This document shows, piece after piece, positions 15,387 through 23,635 of a stretch of 64,000 nt of DNA. Under the pieces are notes generated by a model, which searched no databases, had not been told where the DNA came from, and saw only the letters and a list, made by a program, of their open reading frames with translations. Positions within the stretch are counted from its first letter, which is position 1. Every line of letters begins with the position of its first letter. The stretch lies in the NCBI RefSeq assembly GCF_004684905.1, contig NZ_SRJC01000006.1:1-64000 (forward strand), in the 5' to 3' direction. This DNA comes from Halobacillus salinus (lineage in GTDB: Bacteria; Bacillota; Bacilli; Bacillales; Halobacillaceae). Made by a program: the position numbers and the translations under genes.

Positions 15387-16373
15387 TCAGGAAAGGTTCA
15401 AAATCCCCTTCAAATCGCTCAGTTTATTCTTGGAAAGGGGAATCTGGCTCTTCGTTAGGTCAGATAAATTCAAGCTGTAACTATTTTTCGACCACGTCAC
15501 GATCTCTCGCACTCGTTGTAGATTGACAAGATAGGATCGATGGCAACGGAAGAATCCGAACGAGGTGAGACGTGCTTCCAACTCCGTCAGAGTCAACGGG
15601 CAAGGATACGATTCGCCACCCCCATATAACAGCACCTGACCTTGCTGACTCTCAAAGTAATCAATCTCGGCTGGGTCAAACAGAACAAGCTTATCTTCCA
15701 GTTTGGCAGTAATCTTATTTAGTTTGATCGGAGTATGAGAAGACTCTTGTGCTTGGTGTACTTGCTCAATGCCATGGTCTTTCACTTGGTAGACAAGATC
15801 AGTAAACGACAGAGCACTCTCCACGTGGTTCGTGAAAAGGACCACCGCAGCTCCTTCTTCTTTAGCTGCCTCCAGAAACGAAACCATCAACTGTTTCGTT
15901 TCCACGTCGACATTTTGATCCGGCTCCTCCATGACGATCAGTTTGGGAGACTGGTTATACAACCTGGCTAAAGCCAACCGCTTCTTCATTGAGTAAGAGA
16001 TATGCTTCACTTTGTTATGTAAGACAGAAGAGAGCTTCACATGTTCTGCGACTTCCTCCACTGATTTAATAGACCCGTGGAGACGTTTGAAGAATTTAAG
16101 ATGATCCTTTACCGTCAATCTCTCATAGAACCCTTCCTTAGAAAAGACGAATCCAATGTGACCGTTCCTCGAGGTAAGTGCTTCTCCCAACACCTGAATG
16201 CTTCCATGTGTCAGCCGCTCCTGACCGAGTAGCATCCCGAGCAACCTCTCTCTGACTTCCAAGTTCGATTGAATAGCGATTATTTCCCCAGGCTGTACCT
16301 TCAAATCGAAGCGGGGAATAACAATAGAATCCCGGTTCCTTTTCTCGACTTGCTCGAACGTCAATATTTCCAC
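15387..16373 (-). CDS. Degenerate ABC ATPase fused to a LytTR DNA-binding domain (regulator)
   Basis: A 328-residue two-part protein. Residues 1-210 have an ABC ATPase fold pattern, but the Walker A position reads IAIQSNLEVRERLLG without the GKS/T loop. The signature is SYSMKKRLALARLY and Walker B is LIVMEEPD. So it is unlikely to hydrolyse ATP. The last 110 residues are a LytTR domain (FDPAEIDYFESQQGQVLLY, then FFRCHRSYLVNLQRVREIV). The frame opens at a GTG abutting AGGAG; the GTG at 16373, 6 nt from AGGAGGTG, fits better. It precedes an ABC exporter, which it probably regulates. Confidence 0.85.
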   Translation of the reverse strand: MEILTFEQVEKRNRDSIVIPRFDLKVQPGEIIAIQSNLEVRERLLGMLLGQERLTHGSIQVLGEALTSRNGHIGFVFSKEGFYERLTVKDHLKFFKRLHGSIKSVEEVAEHVKLSSVLHNKVKHISYSMKKRLALARLYNQSPKLIVMEEPDQNVDVETKQLMVSFLEAAKEEGAAVVLFTNHVESALSFTDLVYQVKDHGIEQVHQAQESSHTPIKLNKITAKLEDKLVLFDPAEIDYFESQQGQVLLYGGGESYPCPLTLTELEARLTSFGFFRCHRSYLVNLQRVREIVTWSKNSYSLNLSDLTKSQIPLSKNKLSDLKGILNLS

Positions 16374-16443
16374 ATTTCGCACCTCCTCTCCCTGTATTAT
16401 ACAGTCATTTCCACTTGTCGACAGAAACTATTTCCGGGGAAAT

Positions 16444-16480
16444 AAAAAAAAGACAGTTGTCATCAAAAAGCTACAACTGC
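16444..16480 (-). terminator. Terminator of the GNAT gene
   Basis: On the minus strand GCAGTTGT-AGCTTTTTGATG-ACAACTGT is followed by eight T. Confidence 0.75.
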
Positions 16481-16508
16481 TTCTTCTTGGATCTATTTAT
16501 GTCGATAG

Positions 16509-16967
16509 TTAGGGACGATGCCCCTCTTTCCCCGCTTGAATATACCCGTGATAGACACACGTCCCATTATCGGTAAGGTCATTCACTTCGAAGCCGCACT
16601 GCTCATAAAAGCTGAAACGATCTGCCGCTGTGTTGGCAAACCAATCCCCGTGCGGTAGTTTCTGTACACATAGAGCGATCAGCTTCTGACCGATGCCTTT
16701 TCCCCGGAAATCAGAATGGACGATCAAATCCATGATGGTTGCAGCCATCACCCTGTCCGATATCACCCGAACCATGCCGATCATCTGCTCCTCTTTCCAT
16801 ACGGTAAATGCCCAAGTTGAATGCTGAAACATGAGGGTGTACTTTTCTTTTTGCCACTCCGGAATTTCACCAGTCCAGCCTGCATTCTTAAAAAGATCAT
16901 GCACATGCTCAGCCGGTACTCCATCTGTCCCTTCGCGAATGATGAATCCATGAAAATATTGATACAT
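16509..16967 (-). CDS. GNAT-family N-acetyltransferase
   Basis: A 152-residue acetyltransferase. The acetyl-CoA binding motif A is IMDLIVHSDFRGKGIGQKLIALCVQKLP, with R-G-K-G-I-G at the pyrophosphate loop. The C-terminal strand pair DRFSFYEQCGFEVND is typical. The substrate amine cannot be predicted. GAGAGGCGG precedes the ATG. It is followed by its own terminator and preceded by two small membrane protein genes on the same strand, 14 bp away, so it may be the last gene of that group. Confidence 0.85.
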   Translation of the reverse strand: MYQYFHGFIIREGTDGVPAEHVHDLFKNAGWTGEIPEWQKEKYTLMFQHSTWAFTVWKEEQMIGMVRVISDRVMAATIMDLIVHSDFRGKGIGQKLIALCVQKLPHGDWFANTAADRFSFYEQCGFEVNDLTDNGTCVYHGYIQAGKEGHRP

Positions 16968-16980
16968 ACGATCCCGCCTC

Positions 16981-17223
16981 TCAGCTTTGTCTGTTCATTT
17001 TCTCTTTATCTTTGGCAATAGCCACAGACAACTTTTCCTCCATGAAGAACCACGCGATATTTGAAACGAAGAAGTAAATGATCAGAACGGGGAATATTTC
17101 TGAGATGGTCTCAAAGCTTAAAGAGCCGCGGATGACCTCTTCGATCACCCGCATTAATACAAGTGCCATAGGAATCAAGATGAGCTGAACAGCGTAAATA
17201 ATCTTTTTCACAGACAGTTCCAT
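16981..17223 (-). CDS. Small two-helix membrane protein, translationally coupled
   Basis: An 80-residue protein starting MELSVKKIIYAVQLILIPMA. Two membrane segments are visible (IIYAVQLILIPMALVLMRVI and IFPVLIIYFFVSNIAWFFM), with a charged tail (AIAKDKEKMNRQS). I do not recognise the family. The longer frame would start at 17259, but the ATG at 17223 overlaps the stop codon of the upstream gene as TGATG, a classic coupled start. It is therefore co-translated with the 65-residue membrane protein before it. Function unknown. Confidence 0.65.
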   Translation of the reverse strand: MELSVKKIIYAVQLILIPMALVLMRVIEEVIRGSLSFETISEIFPVLIIYFFVSNIAWFFMEEKLSVAIAKDKEKMNRQS

Positions 17224-17420
17224 CAGATGAACCCTGCACTCATACCGAGATAAATGCACGTGGAGACGACAAAGAAACCGGCAAAGAAAAGCACCTTATG
17301 GAAGGTCGACCAGCTCTTCATCCATCCCCACCGCTTCCGGTCACGGTCCAACCAAAGAAAATCGATGACGACTGCTCCTACAATAATGACGATTGCAAGC
17401 AAAAAGTCCAAGCGCTCCAC
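17223..17420 (-). CDS. Small two-helix membrane protein
   Basis: A 65-residue protein with an N-terminal membrane helix (FLLAIVIIVGAVVIDFLWL), a short basic loop (DRDRKRWGWMKSW) and a second helix (VLFFAGFFVVSTCIYLGMSA). No family is recognised. The stop codon overlaps the start of the next small membrane protein gene, so the two are probably made in equal amounts and may form a complex. It is the first gene of a small group ending with the GNAT gene. Confidence 0.65.
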   Translation of the reverse strand: MERLDFLLAIVIIVGAVVIDFLWLDRDRKRWGWMKSWSTFHKVLFFAGFFVVSTCIYLGMSAGFI

Positions 17421-17466
17421 CCTTTCGTTTCATTTGTACAATAATACCATAAAATGGAATTAGAGT

Positions 17467-18291
17467 TCACCCATTCCGTTGCTCCTGTTGAACCCGTTCC
17501 ATCCACTCTGCGATTAAACTGTTCAGCACTTCCGCCTGTTCTATTTGGAGATTGTGTCCCGCCGTATCTAGTACGGCGAATGTACCTCTCGGATACTTTT
17601 CCATCACATCAAGCGCATCCTTGTATCCAACGATATCGTCCTGTCTACCGAGCAGAAACAATGCAGGTTTATCAAAATTTGTCTGATCCACTTCAAATGA
17701 AAACGAATAGCTTTCTTTAACTTTCATAAGAAAGTGCTCATCTGCGACAGACATCCCGCTCACCACTTCTCCTTTGAAACGATCCCAGCTATTCTTATCG
17801 AGCGTAACTAGACTGCCACTGAAATACTCCGCTTCTTCTGATGATAAAGAAGCAAGAAACGCTTCATCGGCACGTAGGACACGGTGCTCTGGTACCGTCC
17901 TGTGTCCCGCTTCCGGAATAATGACCGGGCAAATGAAAGCTGCTCCTCTCACACGCTCTGGTTGATGCTTGATCAAACCACGAGCTATGTAACCACCGTA
18001 TGATTCCCCTACCAGCACGTATTCCTGACCTGGAATAACCGCATCGATCCATTCGATAACGGCTTTGAGCATTTCATCGGAATCCTTAATAGCCTCATAA
18101 TTCTTCGTGGCTCCCATTCCGGGCAGATCGATGTAAAGACGCCTCCACCCGTCCGTATTGTTGAACACCGGTTCCATACAGCCCTTCATCAGCCGGTGAT
18201 CAGGAGAATATCCGTGTATCATTACGATGGGCTTGCCTTCTTCTATATCTTCGTAGTAGATCTCTGCATGACTTACGTTACAATATGGCAT
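17467..18291 (-). CDS. Alpha/beta-fold hydrolase
   Basis: A 274-residue hydrolase. The oxyanion-hole segment is VMIHGYSPDH, the nucleophile Ser is in VLVGESYGGYIA (near residue 95), the acid Asp is probably in FLLGRQDDIVGYKDA, and the His is in LDTAGHNLQIEQ. The order and spacing match the alpha/beta hydrolase family, likely an esterase or small lactone/peptide hydrolase; substrate unknown. AAAGGAG precedes the ATG. It overlaps the upstream beta-lactamase-like gene by 14 bp, so the two are co-transcribed. Confidence 0.9.
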   Translation of the reverse strand: MPYCNVSHAEIYYEDIEEGKPIVMIHGYSPDHRLMKGCMEPVFNNTDGWRRLYIDLPGMGATKNYEAIKDSDEMLKAVIEWIDAVIPGQEYVLVGESYGGYIARGLIKHQPERVRGAAFICPVIIPEAGHRTVPEHRVLRADEAFLASLSSEEAEYFSGSLVTLDKNSWDRFKGEVVSGMSVADEHFLMKVKESYSFSFEVDQTNFDKPALFLLGRQDDIVGYKDALDVMEKYPRGTFAVLDTAGHNLQIEQAEVLNSLIAEWMERVQQEQRNG

Positions 18292-19318
18292 GTCGATCTC
18301 CTTTCTTTACGCACTGCATCACTGTATCACCGAAAGAACGTACGTCTTCTAAATAGTCGTACCCCTCTGGTGAACCAAAGCTGTTGAACATCCTTACAGC
18401 TACGACATTTTCCTCTGGAATGACAAGGAGCGTCACTCCAGTGTAGCCGAGAATTTGAAAAGATCCTTTAGGGACCTGAGATCCGATTTCAGTTGCAGAC
18501 GATGGCTGTGCCTGAACGAACCATAAGTATCCGTTTCTCGGAAAATTGTCTCCCAATTCTTCAGGGGATTGCAGAGTGGTGGCTAGCTGAATCAGTTCCT
18601 TAGGTACGATCTGTTTCCCGTTCATGCGCCCTTCTTTCAGATGCAAGTATCCCCATAGCGCAAGCTCACGCGCCGATACGTACATATTCTTGTCGTCGCC
18701 TTTCGTACTTTGACTCGGTTGCCAATCCGTATCCCCTGGTGTGCGGAGGATCACATCAGCGTTTGTCGGTCCGAGCTCTCTATACCAGTCCGACTGCGTC
18801 ATATGTAATGGTTCGAACACTTGTTGATGCAAAATCTCAGATACGGTCGATCCTGTCGTCTTCTCTATAATACGAGTAAGTGCCTTAAGACCTATTCCCT
18901 CATAACGCCATTCTTTTCCCGGTTCATGGAGGCGCATCGGTTCTTCCGCCTTATCCGTGAGTCCGTGGGTGTGGGTCAGTAAATGACGGATGGTCGTTTC
19001 GCCCCACAGCTCTCTGTCCTCTTCTGGAAGATGATCGACGACGAACTCATCGATACTTTCGATATATCCATTGTACACCGCATACGCTGCCGCAAAGCCA
19101 ATATAGCTTTTTCTCACGGAGGCGACGTGGAATTGTGTATCTGCCTGAATGGAACGGGCATCTTCTCTCTTTGATTGCGTCCCAAAATACTCTTCTAAAA
19201 CGATTGAATCGTCTTGAATGACCAATGTTGCGGCCCCGCTACCGATGACCTGGTCGTATGTATTCACAACATGATCGAACACTGGACGAAACGCCTTGTT
19301 CTCTTCGACTTTAAACAT
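18278..19318 (-). CDS. Serine hydrolase of the beta-lactamase (class C)/PBP4* family
   Basis: A 346-residue protein. The catalytic Ser-x-x-Lys motif is ASVRKSYIG (SVRK), inside the typical FHVASVRKSYIGFA stretch. IRHLLTHTHGLTD and the WRYEGIGLKALTRIIEKTTG segment (Tyr motif region) follow the usual pattern of class C-like esterases and D-peptidases. No signal peptide is visible, so it is cytoplasmic and more likely an esterase or amidase than an antibiotic-resistance enzyme. GAGGAGG precedes the ATG. It is the first gene of a two-gene operon with the alpha/beta hydrolase. Confidence 0.85.
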   Translation of the reverse strand: MFKVEENKAFRPVFDHVVNTYDQVIGSGAATLVIQDDSIVLEEYFGTQSKREDARSIQADTQFHVASVRKSYIGFAAAYAVYNGYIESIDEFVVDHLPEEDRELWGETTIRHLLTHTHGLTDKAEEPMRLHEPGKEWRYEGIGLKALTRIIEKTTGSTVSEILHQQVFEPLHMTQSDWYRELGPTNADVILRTPGDTDWQPSQSTKGDDKNMYVSARELALWGYLHLKEGRMNGKQIVPKELIQLATTLQSPEELGDNFPRNGYLWFVQAQPSSATEIGSQVPKGSFQILGYTGVTLLVIPEENVVAVRMFNSFGSPEGYDYLEDVRSFGDTVMQCVKKGDRHAIL

Positions 19319-19489
19319 ATTCTTCTTCCTCCTCTATTTCTAAGATTCGACAACGGACAGGCATCCCCTTCATTTTTCCAATCTATCCTACTAAAGTCGA
19401 ATTTTGAAGAAAGCTAGGGAAAACGGTCAGAAAAATGTATACGCATTCGTAACTCTGTGAAAAATGCACGAACGAAGGAGGTGAACCGA

Positions 19490-20338
19490 ATGAACGCGAA
19501 GGTGTTGTCTTTCATGATGTTCCTCATCATTTTCTTCCTGTCCTCTGTAAGCGTATCCGCTGCAACAGGTCATGGAAAGAAAGATCCTGGACCACCGCCT
19601 CATGCCGAGGAAAAGAAAGAAGAAAAACAAACACAAAACCAACCTCCAGACAAAGCCAATAACGACCATGAACGAAAACCGGACAAGACGGAACGAACAA
19701 ACCAATCATCGAAAGCTCCCGACCATTCCAATGCCGGCGGTGCATCCCCTGAAGAGCGGAAAGGTCCTCCTGAACAGCAACCGAATAACCAAACGCAAGG
19801 ACCACCTGAGCATGCTCAGCAGGATACTAAGTCCAAAAAGCACGACAACAAGAAGAAAAAAACGTCGTCAACCAAAGGAAAGTCCAAACAACCAAAAAAG
19901 CAGGCGGACAAAGTACATAAAGAGAAAGACCCAAGTCCCGTTGTGAAAAAGAAGCCTCATCCTATTCCAGCATCACCAGAAACCCCTAAACAAACGGAAC
20001 CCTCTTCTGTTAAGGAGAAAAAGGTACAAGATGAGCAAGCAGAGCAGGATGTTTCGAAAAGGACACCACCTATTCCGAAGCACCCCTCACGCCCTCTATC
20101 TCAACCGATCAAGGAAGGCGTAACGCTCCCGACTTCTCCGCACAAGACACTCGGGCAGAACGGAAAGGACCGGACGCCTTCTGACGGACACGTGACGTGG
20201 AGTTTCATCCATGCAACGAACGCTGACGTGCAGCCGTCCTTGGACGAAGTGATGGTTTCGCGCTACATCATGTTCCGGAACCAATGGATGAATGCACCAC
20301 CAGGACAACCGCCGAAACACTCTTCTTTATTTTTATAG
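19490..20338 (+). CDS. Secreted Lys/Pro-rich low-complexity protein
   Basis: A 282-residue protein with a signal peptide (MNAKVLSFMMFLIIFFLSSV, cleavage likely after VSA). Residues about 25-230 are disordered and rich in Lys, Pro, Gln and Asn, strongly basic overall. The C-terminal 45 residues (HVTWSFIHATNADVQPSLDE onward) look ordered, with aromatic residues, and may be the functional end. A frame start exists at 19457, but AAGGAGGTG before the ATG at 19490 decides the start. No family recognised. It lies 42 bp upstream of a very acidic secreted protein on the same strand. Confidence 0.75.
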   Translation: MNAKVLSFMMFLIIFFLSSVSVSAATGHGKKDPGPPPHAEEKKEEKQTQNQPPDKANNDHERKPDKTERTNQSSKAPDHSNAGGASPEERKGPPEQQPNNQTQGPPEHAQQDTKSKKHDNKKKKTSSTKGKSKQPKKQADKVHKEKDPSPVVKKKPHPIPASPETPKQTEPSSVKEKKVQDEQAEQDVSKRTPPIPKHPSRPLSQPIKEGVTLPTSPHKTLGQNGKDRTPSDGHVTWSFIHATNADVQPSLDEVMVSRYIMFRNQWMNAPPGQPPKHSSLFL

Positions 20339-20380
20339 ATCAGTAAATCCGATAATCTAAAAAACTAAAGGAGAGAATTA

Positions 20381-21403
20381 ATGATGAAAATGAAAACATC
20401 CGTATTGAAAACATTCGTAGCAGCAGGTGTTCTATCTGTAGGAGTATTCGCTGGAGGTTCAGCTGTCGACGCAGCTTCTAACCACGGCAATAAAGCGGAG
20501 AAGCATGTGGAAGTGAAAATGGAGCAGAAAGAAGCTAAGAAAGAGAAGAAGAACAAGAAGTCTCATTCTATGGCAAGTGAGCGCGCGAGCGAACAAGCTC
20601 ACAAGAACGCTGCACCAAACTCTGCCGTCCACGCTGAATCAGAAGACAAGACAGAAGAACAGGTAGAAGTAGAAAAAGAAGAGCCTGCACGTGATGCGGA
20701 GGAGCCGAAAGTAGAAGAAGTTGAAATGCCAGAAATGGATGAATCAACTGAATCTGAAGAGTCTACGGAAGAGGAAGCTACTGAAGAAGAAAAGGTAGAT
20801 CTTTCTAAGAAAGCTCACTCTATGGCAAGCGAACGCGCAAGTGAGAAAGCCCACCAAAACGCAGCTGCAAATTCTGCCGTTCACGCTGATTCTAAAGACG
20901 AAGAACAATCTGAAGGACAAGAGCCGACAGAGGAAGATTCCGAAGAAATGGAAAGCGAAGAAGGTAAAGAAGAAGATGCTGTTGAGGCTGATGAAGAAGA
21001 AAAAGATGATACAGACGTAGACGTTGACGAAGAAGCGAAAGAAGAAGAAACGGATGTAGACGTCGAGGAAGAATCTACGGAAGGTGAGTCATCTGATGAG
21101 ACTGCTTCTGAAGAAGACGCTACAGAAGACCAAACGTCTGTAGACCTTTCCAATAAAGAGCACGCACAAGCAAGTGAGCATGCAAGCGAACAAGCTCACG
21201 AACAGGCCGCTCCAAACGCTGTTCTTCACGCTGATTCTAAAGACGACGAGTCCAAAGAAGAAGCGGATATGGAAGAAGGTAAAGAAGAAGAGGAAGTAGA
21301 CACGGACGAAGAAGCTTCAGACGATGAAGATGAGTCGACAGAAGCGGAAGAAGAGTCTACGGAAGAATCTTCTATTGAAGACCTTGTAGTAACGGAAAAC
21401 TAA
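20381..21403 (+). CDS. Secreted acidic repeat protein
   Basis: A 340-residue protein with a signal peptide (VLKTFVAAGVLSVGVFAGGS, cleavage near VDAAS). The mature part carries three copies of a motif of the form SMASERASEQAHKNAAPNSA followed by VHA and an acid-rich tail (near residues 62, 146 and 262). Long Glu/Asp-rich linkers (VEKEEPARDAEEPKVEE and similar) separate them. The net charge is extremely negative, as in surface proteins of halophiles. The first 50 mature residues are basic. Family not recognised; the repeated amphipathic block may be the binding unit. It is downstream of the basic secreted protein gene and ends at a strong terminator. Confidence 0.8.
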   Translation: MMKMKTSVLKTFVAAGVLSVGVFAGGSAVDAASNHGNKAEKHVEVKMEQKEAKKEKKNKKSHSMASERASEQAHKNAAPNSAVHAESEDKTEEQVEVEKEEPARDAEEPKVEEVEMPEMDESTESEESTEEEATEEEKVDLSKKAHSMASERASEKAHQNAAANSAVHADSKDEEQSEGQEPTEEDSEEMESEEGKEEDAVEADEEEKDDTDVDVDEEAKEEETDVDVEEESTEGESSDETASEEDATEDQTSVDLSNKEHAQASEHASEQAHEQAAPNAVLHADSKDDESKEEADMEEGKEEEEVDTDEEASDDEDESTEAEEESTEESSIEDLVVTEN

Positions 21404-21427
21404 CACAGGATGTCTCCCCATCCTTAT

Positions 21428-21462
21428 AAAAGCCTGGCCCATCATGGGTCAGGCTCTTTCTT
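21428..21462 (+). terminator. Terminator of the acidic repeat protein gene
   Basis: AAAGCCTGGCCCA-TCA-TGGGTCAGGCTCTTTCTTT is a 10-12 bp hairpin with a T-rich tail. Its right half overlaps the stop codon of the convergent holin-like gene. Confidence 0.8.
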
Positions 21463-21741
21463 TGCTTTTTTCTTTTTATAGGCAATGTAGGAGGTCTTTA
21501 TAGATGCGTACACTCCTACAGCCGCATTTCCATAGAAGGCACCCATGAAGATTCCTGCCGGTAAGTTGTCGCGATGAGCAAAGAAGATGGAAATAATAAA
21601 TCCCAGTAGCGAAGCAAGGCTTGGTACAACCGCTTTTGGAATAGGAAACACTTTCTTCAAGATTTGCGTGAGAATCAATATGGTAGGCACTGCCACGACT
21701 GCATCCCACACGTTGGTATGGATGATCGGAAACTCCTCCAT
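21442..21741 (-). CDS. Small holin-like membrane protein
   Basis: A 99-residue protein with three probable membrane segments (AVVAVPTILILTQILKKVF, VVPSLASLLGFIISIFFA and AGIFMGAFYGNAAVGVYASI) and a basic, Lys-rich C-terminus (YKKKKAKKEPDP). That layout resembles small phage-type holins, but no lysin or other phage gene is near, so the name is descriptive. GGAGGTG precedes the ATG. It is convergent with the acidic repeat protein and shares its terminator region. Confidence 0.6.
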   Translation of the reverse strand: MEEFPIIHTNVWDAVVAVPTILILTQILKKVFPIPKAVVPSLASLLGFIISIFFAHRDNLPAGIFMGAFYGNAAVGVYASIKTSYIAYKKKKAKKEPDP

Positions 21742-21824
21742 CTGACACCTCCTCTTTCCTCAACGAATAAGTTCACTAAGCTTCGTTCAATCTAGTATTA
21801 GTATGGATGAAGAGAGGGAACTTT

Positions 21825-22337
21825 ATGATTTACATCTACAATGACTTTGCAGGCACACACACGACGTCGATTGCAGCAGCCTATCATCTGAATAAACTGC
21901 CCCCTAACCTCCCTTTATCAAAAGAGGATATTCTTCAGATCCCTTATTTCAATGAACTAACTACGAAGGACGCCGGCAAGCTTATTTTTCACGGGACAGA
22001 CGAAGATGACAATCCTGTTTATACGATTGGTAGGCGCTCGTCTAAAATCGTTGTTCCGGCTTTGAAAGAAATGTGTTTGCTGTTATTTGAGCTATGTGAC
22101 TTCGAGGAGAAAATCATCTTTTCCAACACGTCCCCCACCGTCCCGTTTGTGATGTCGATCGGTGGACTCCTATCTAGGGGATTAGGTATTGATTCGTTAG
22201 GTGTTCCATTATTGGTGAAAGGTACGCAGAAGTGTCACTCCTTGATTCAGGAATTAGTGGAGGAGACGAAACGGATTGGTGCGGAGGAACAGTCTGAAAA
22301 GGTAGTGGTGTTGGAGAATAAAGACTTTCACATTTGA
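21825..22337 (+). CDS. DUF3189-family protein
   Basis: A 170-residue cytoplasmic protein starting MIYIYNDFAGTHTTSIAAAYHL, which I associate with the Firmicutes family DUF3189. GTHTTS near the N-terminus resembles a phosphate-binding loop. Later parts are PVYTIGRRSSKIVVPALK and TSPTVPFVMSIGGLLSRGLG. Function is not known. An in-frame ATG at 21807 lacks a ribosome site; AGAGGG lies properly before the ATG at 21825. It stands alone and converges on the MFS gene, whose stop codon lies 28 bp beyond. Confidence 0.7.
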   Translation: MIYIYNDFAGTHTTSIAAAYHLNKLPPNLPLSKEDILQIPYFNELTTKDAGKLIFHGTDEDDNPVYTIGRRSSKIVVPALKEMCLLLFELCDFEEKIIFSNTSPTVPFVMSIGGLLSRGLGIDSLGVPLLVKGTQKCHSLIQELVEETKRIGAEEQSEKVVVLENKDFHI

Positions 22338-22357
22338 TCTTTATTCTCCACTTTTAT

Positions 22358-22375
22358 TGATTGATTAATCAATCA
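22358..22375. promoter_or_regulatory. Second copy of the TetR operator palindrome, at the end of the MFS gene
   Basis: TGATTGATTAATCAATCA is a perfect 18-bp palindrome identical to the core of the one upstream of the TetR gene (24241-24260). It overlaps the last codons and stop of the MFS gene. Confidence 0.7.
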
Positions 22376-23624
22376 TTTTTGTTTCTTGATACACTTCCTT
22401 TTCTTCCATTCTCTTATTTACAAAAAGAAATAACGTCAGGCCAGCTCCTCCGAACAGTAAATACTTCACCCCCATTGCCCAAGCCGGCATGATAGCAGAC
22501 AACATGATATCTACAGCACCGATCAGCATGGCAATGTAATAAATGAATTGATGGACGGCTAAGTAAGAGCTTCTTGCCGAATCAGGTGCGAGCTTCCCGA
22601 GCATAGCTTGGCGTACGGGAATGTACATAAGCTCTCCAACGGTTACGGCTACCATACTAATGATCAGGATCCATGGTTGATCCGTCCAAGTGAATACGGC
22701 ATAACCGATCGAATAGATACTGAGGCCAACCCATAATATGAAACGGTCGCTCCACTTTTTCACTGCCCATGCAATAAGTCCCGTTGCGAAGACGACGAGC
22801 AATGTATTCTCTGAGCGCAGAATTCCAAGCATATGGACACCATCGACCATCACTGCTCCTTCTCCCCATGGAAAAAGTGGTTCCGACTCGATTGTGTCTG
22901 CTAGGTGAATCGCTATAAAGTTGGTAAGCTGCTCTTCCAATGACAAAATGCAGACGCCCGCTGCAAGGAAGGCAAGAAACAGCTTGTCGAGAAAGACGAC
23001 TTGATAATTTTTGATCATGGAGACAGGTTGAGTGTTTTCTTGGTGGGATTTTGTGTAGGTTTCTAAGATGAAGAACAGCGTAATGAACGCAGATAGGAAA
23101 GATACGGCACTGATCGCTATGAACAGTTCGAATAAATACTGTTGAAACAAGACCGCACCGATGACTCCTGCGATCGCAGATGACAAGTTCGTGATCCAAT
23201 AGAGCAAGGTGAACACGTAGCGGCGGCTGTCTTCCGTCGTGACATCTAGTACCATCGCCTGGGAAACGGGTGTCAGAACACCGCCGGCGAACATGACCAG
23301 AATAAAAACAGCATAGGTCGCGTATGGGAGGTCGAGCCAAGGGGAATTGAATCCCGCAATCACGAGAAAAGCGATCCCCGTTCCGATCTCAGCGGAAACC
23401 ATCAACTTCTTCCTTCCCCACTGATCAGAGAAATGACCACCAATAAGTCCTCCTGCGATACCGACGAATACTAAACTGACAAGCATCAGCCCAGTCGTCG
23501 TCTCGCCCACCTTCTGAGCAAAATAAACCGTCAGAAACGGCATCACCATTAGATGGGCAAACTGTGAAACAAACTGCGTCACCATTCGGATTTTCAAATT
23601 CGGATGCAGGTCACGGAATTTCAT
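22365..23624 (-). CDS. MFS transporter, probable drug efflux
   Basis: A 419-residue major facilitator protein with about 12 membrane helices. The loop between helices 2 and 3 has GGLIGGHFSDQWGRKKLMVSAE, the MFS motif A. Later helices such as LYWITNLSSAIAGVIGAVLF and MGVKYLLFGGAGLTLFLFV are clear. The frame opens at a GTG inside AGGAGG; the ATG at 23624, 5 nt after that site, is the start. It directly follows the TetR gene. An efflux role is inferred from this pairing. Substrate unknown. Confidence 0.88.
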   Translation of the reverse strand: MKFRDLHPNLKIRMVTQFVSQFAHLMVMPFLTVYFAQKVGETTTGLMLVSLVFVGIAGGLIGGHFSDQWGRKKLMVSAEIGTGIAFLVIAGFNSPWLDLPYATYAVFILVMFAGGVLTPVSQAMVLDVTTEDSRRYVFTLLYWITNLSSAIAGVIGAVLFQQYLFELFIAISAVSFLSAFITLFFILETYTKSHQENTQPVSMIKNYQVVFLDKLFLAFLAAGVCILSLEEQLTNFIAIHLADTIESEPLFPWGEGAVMVDGVHMLGILRSENTLLVVFATGLIAWAVKKWSDRFILWVGLSIYSIGYAVFTWTDQPWILIISMVAVTVGELMYIPVRQAMLGKLAPDSARSSYLAVHQFIYYIAMLIGAVDIMLSAIMPAWAMGVKYLLFGGAGLTLFLFVNKRMEEKEVYQETKMID

Positions 23625-23635
23625 AGACTCCTCCT

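Noticed and set aside
19572-19946. Overlapping plus-strand basic ORF inside the Lys/Pro-rich gene
   Set aside because: A shadow frame caused by A-rich codons; it has no start site and lies wholly inside a well supported gene.
21442-21741. Prophage remnant because of the holin-like protein
   Set aside because: No lysin, structural, integrase or terminase gene is near; a small three-helix protein alone is not evidence for a phage.
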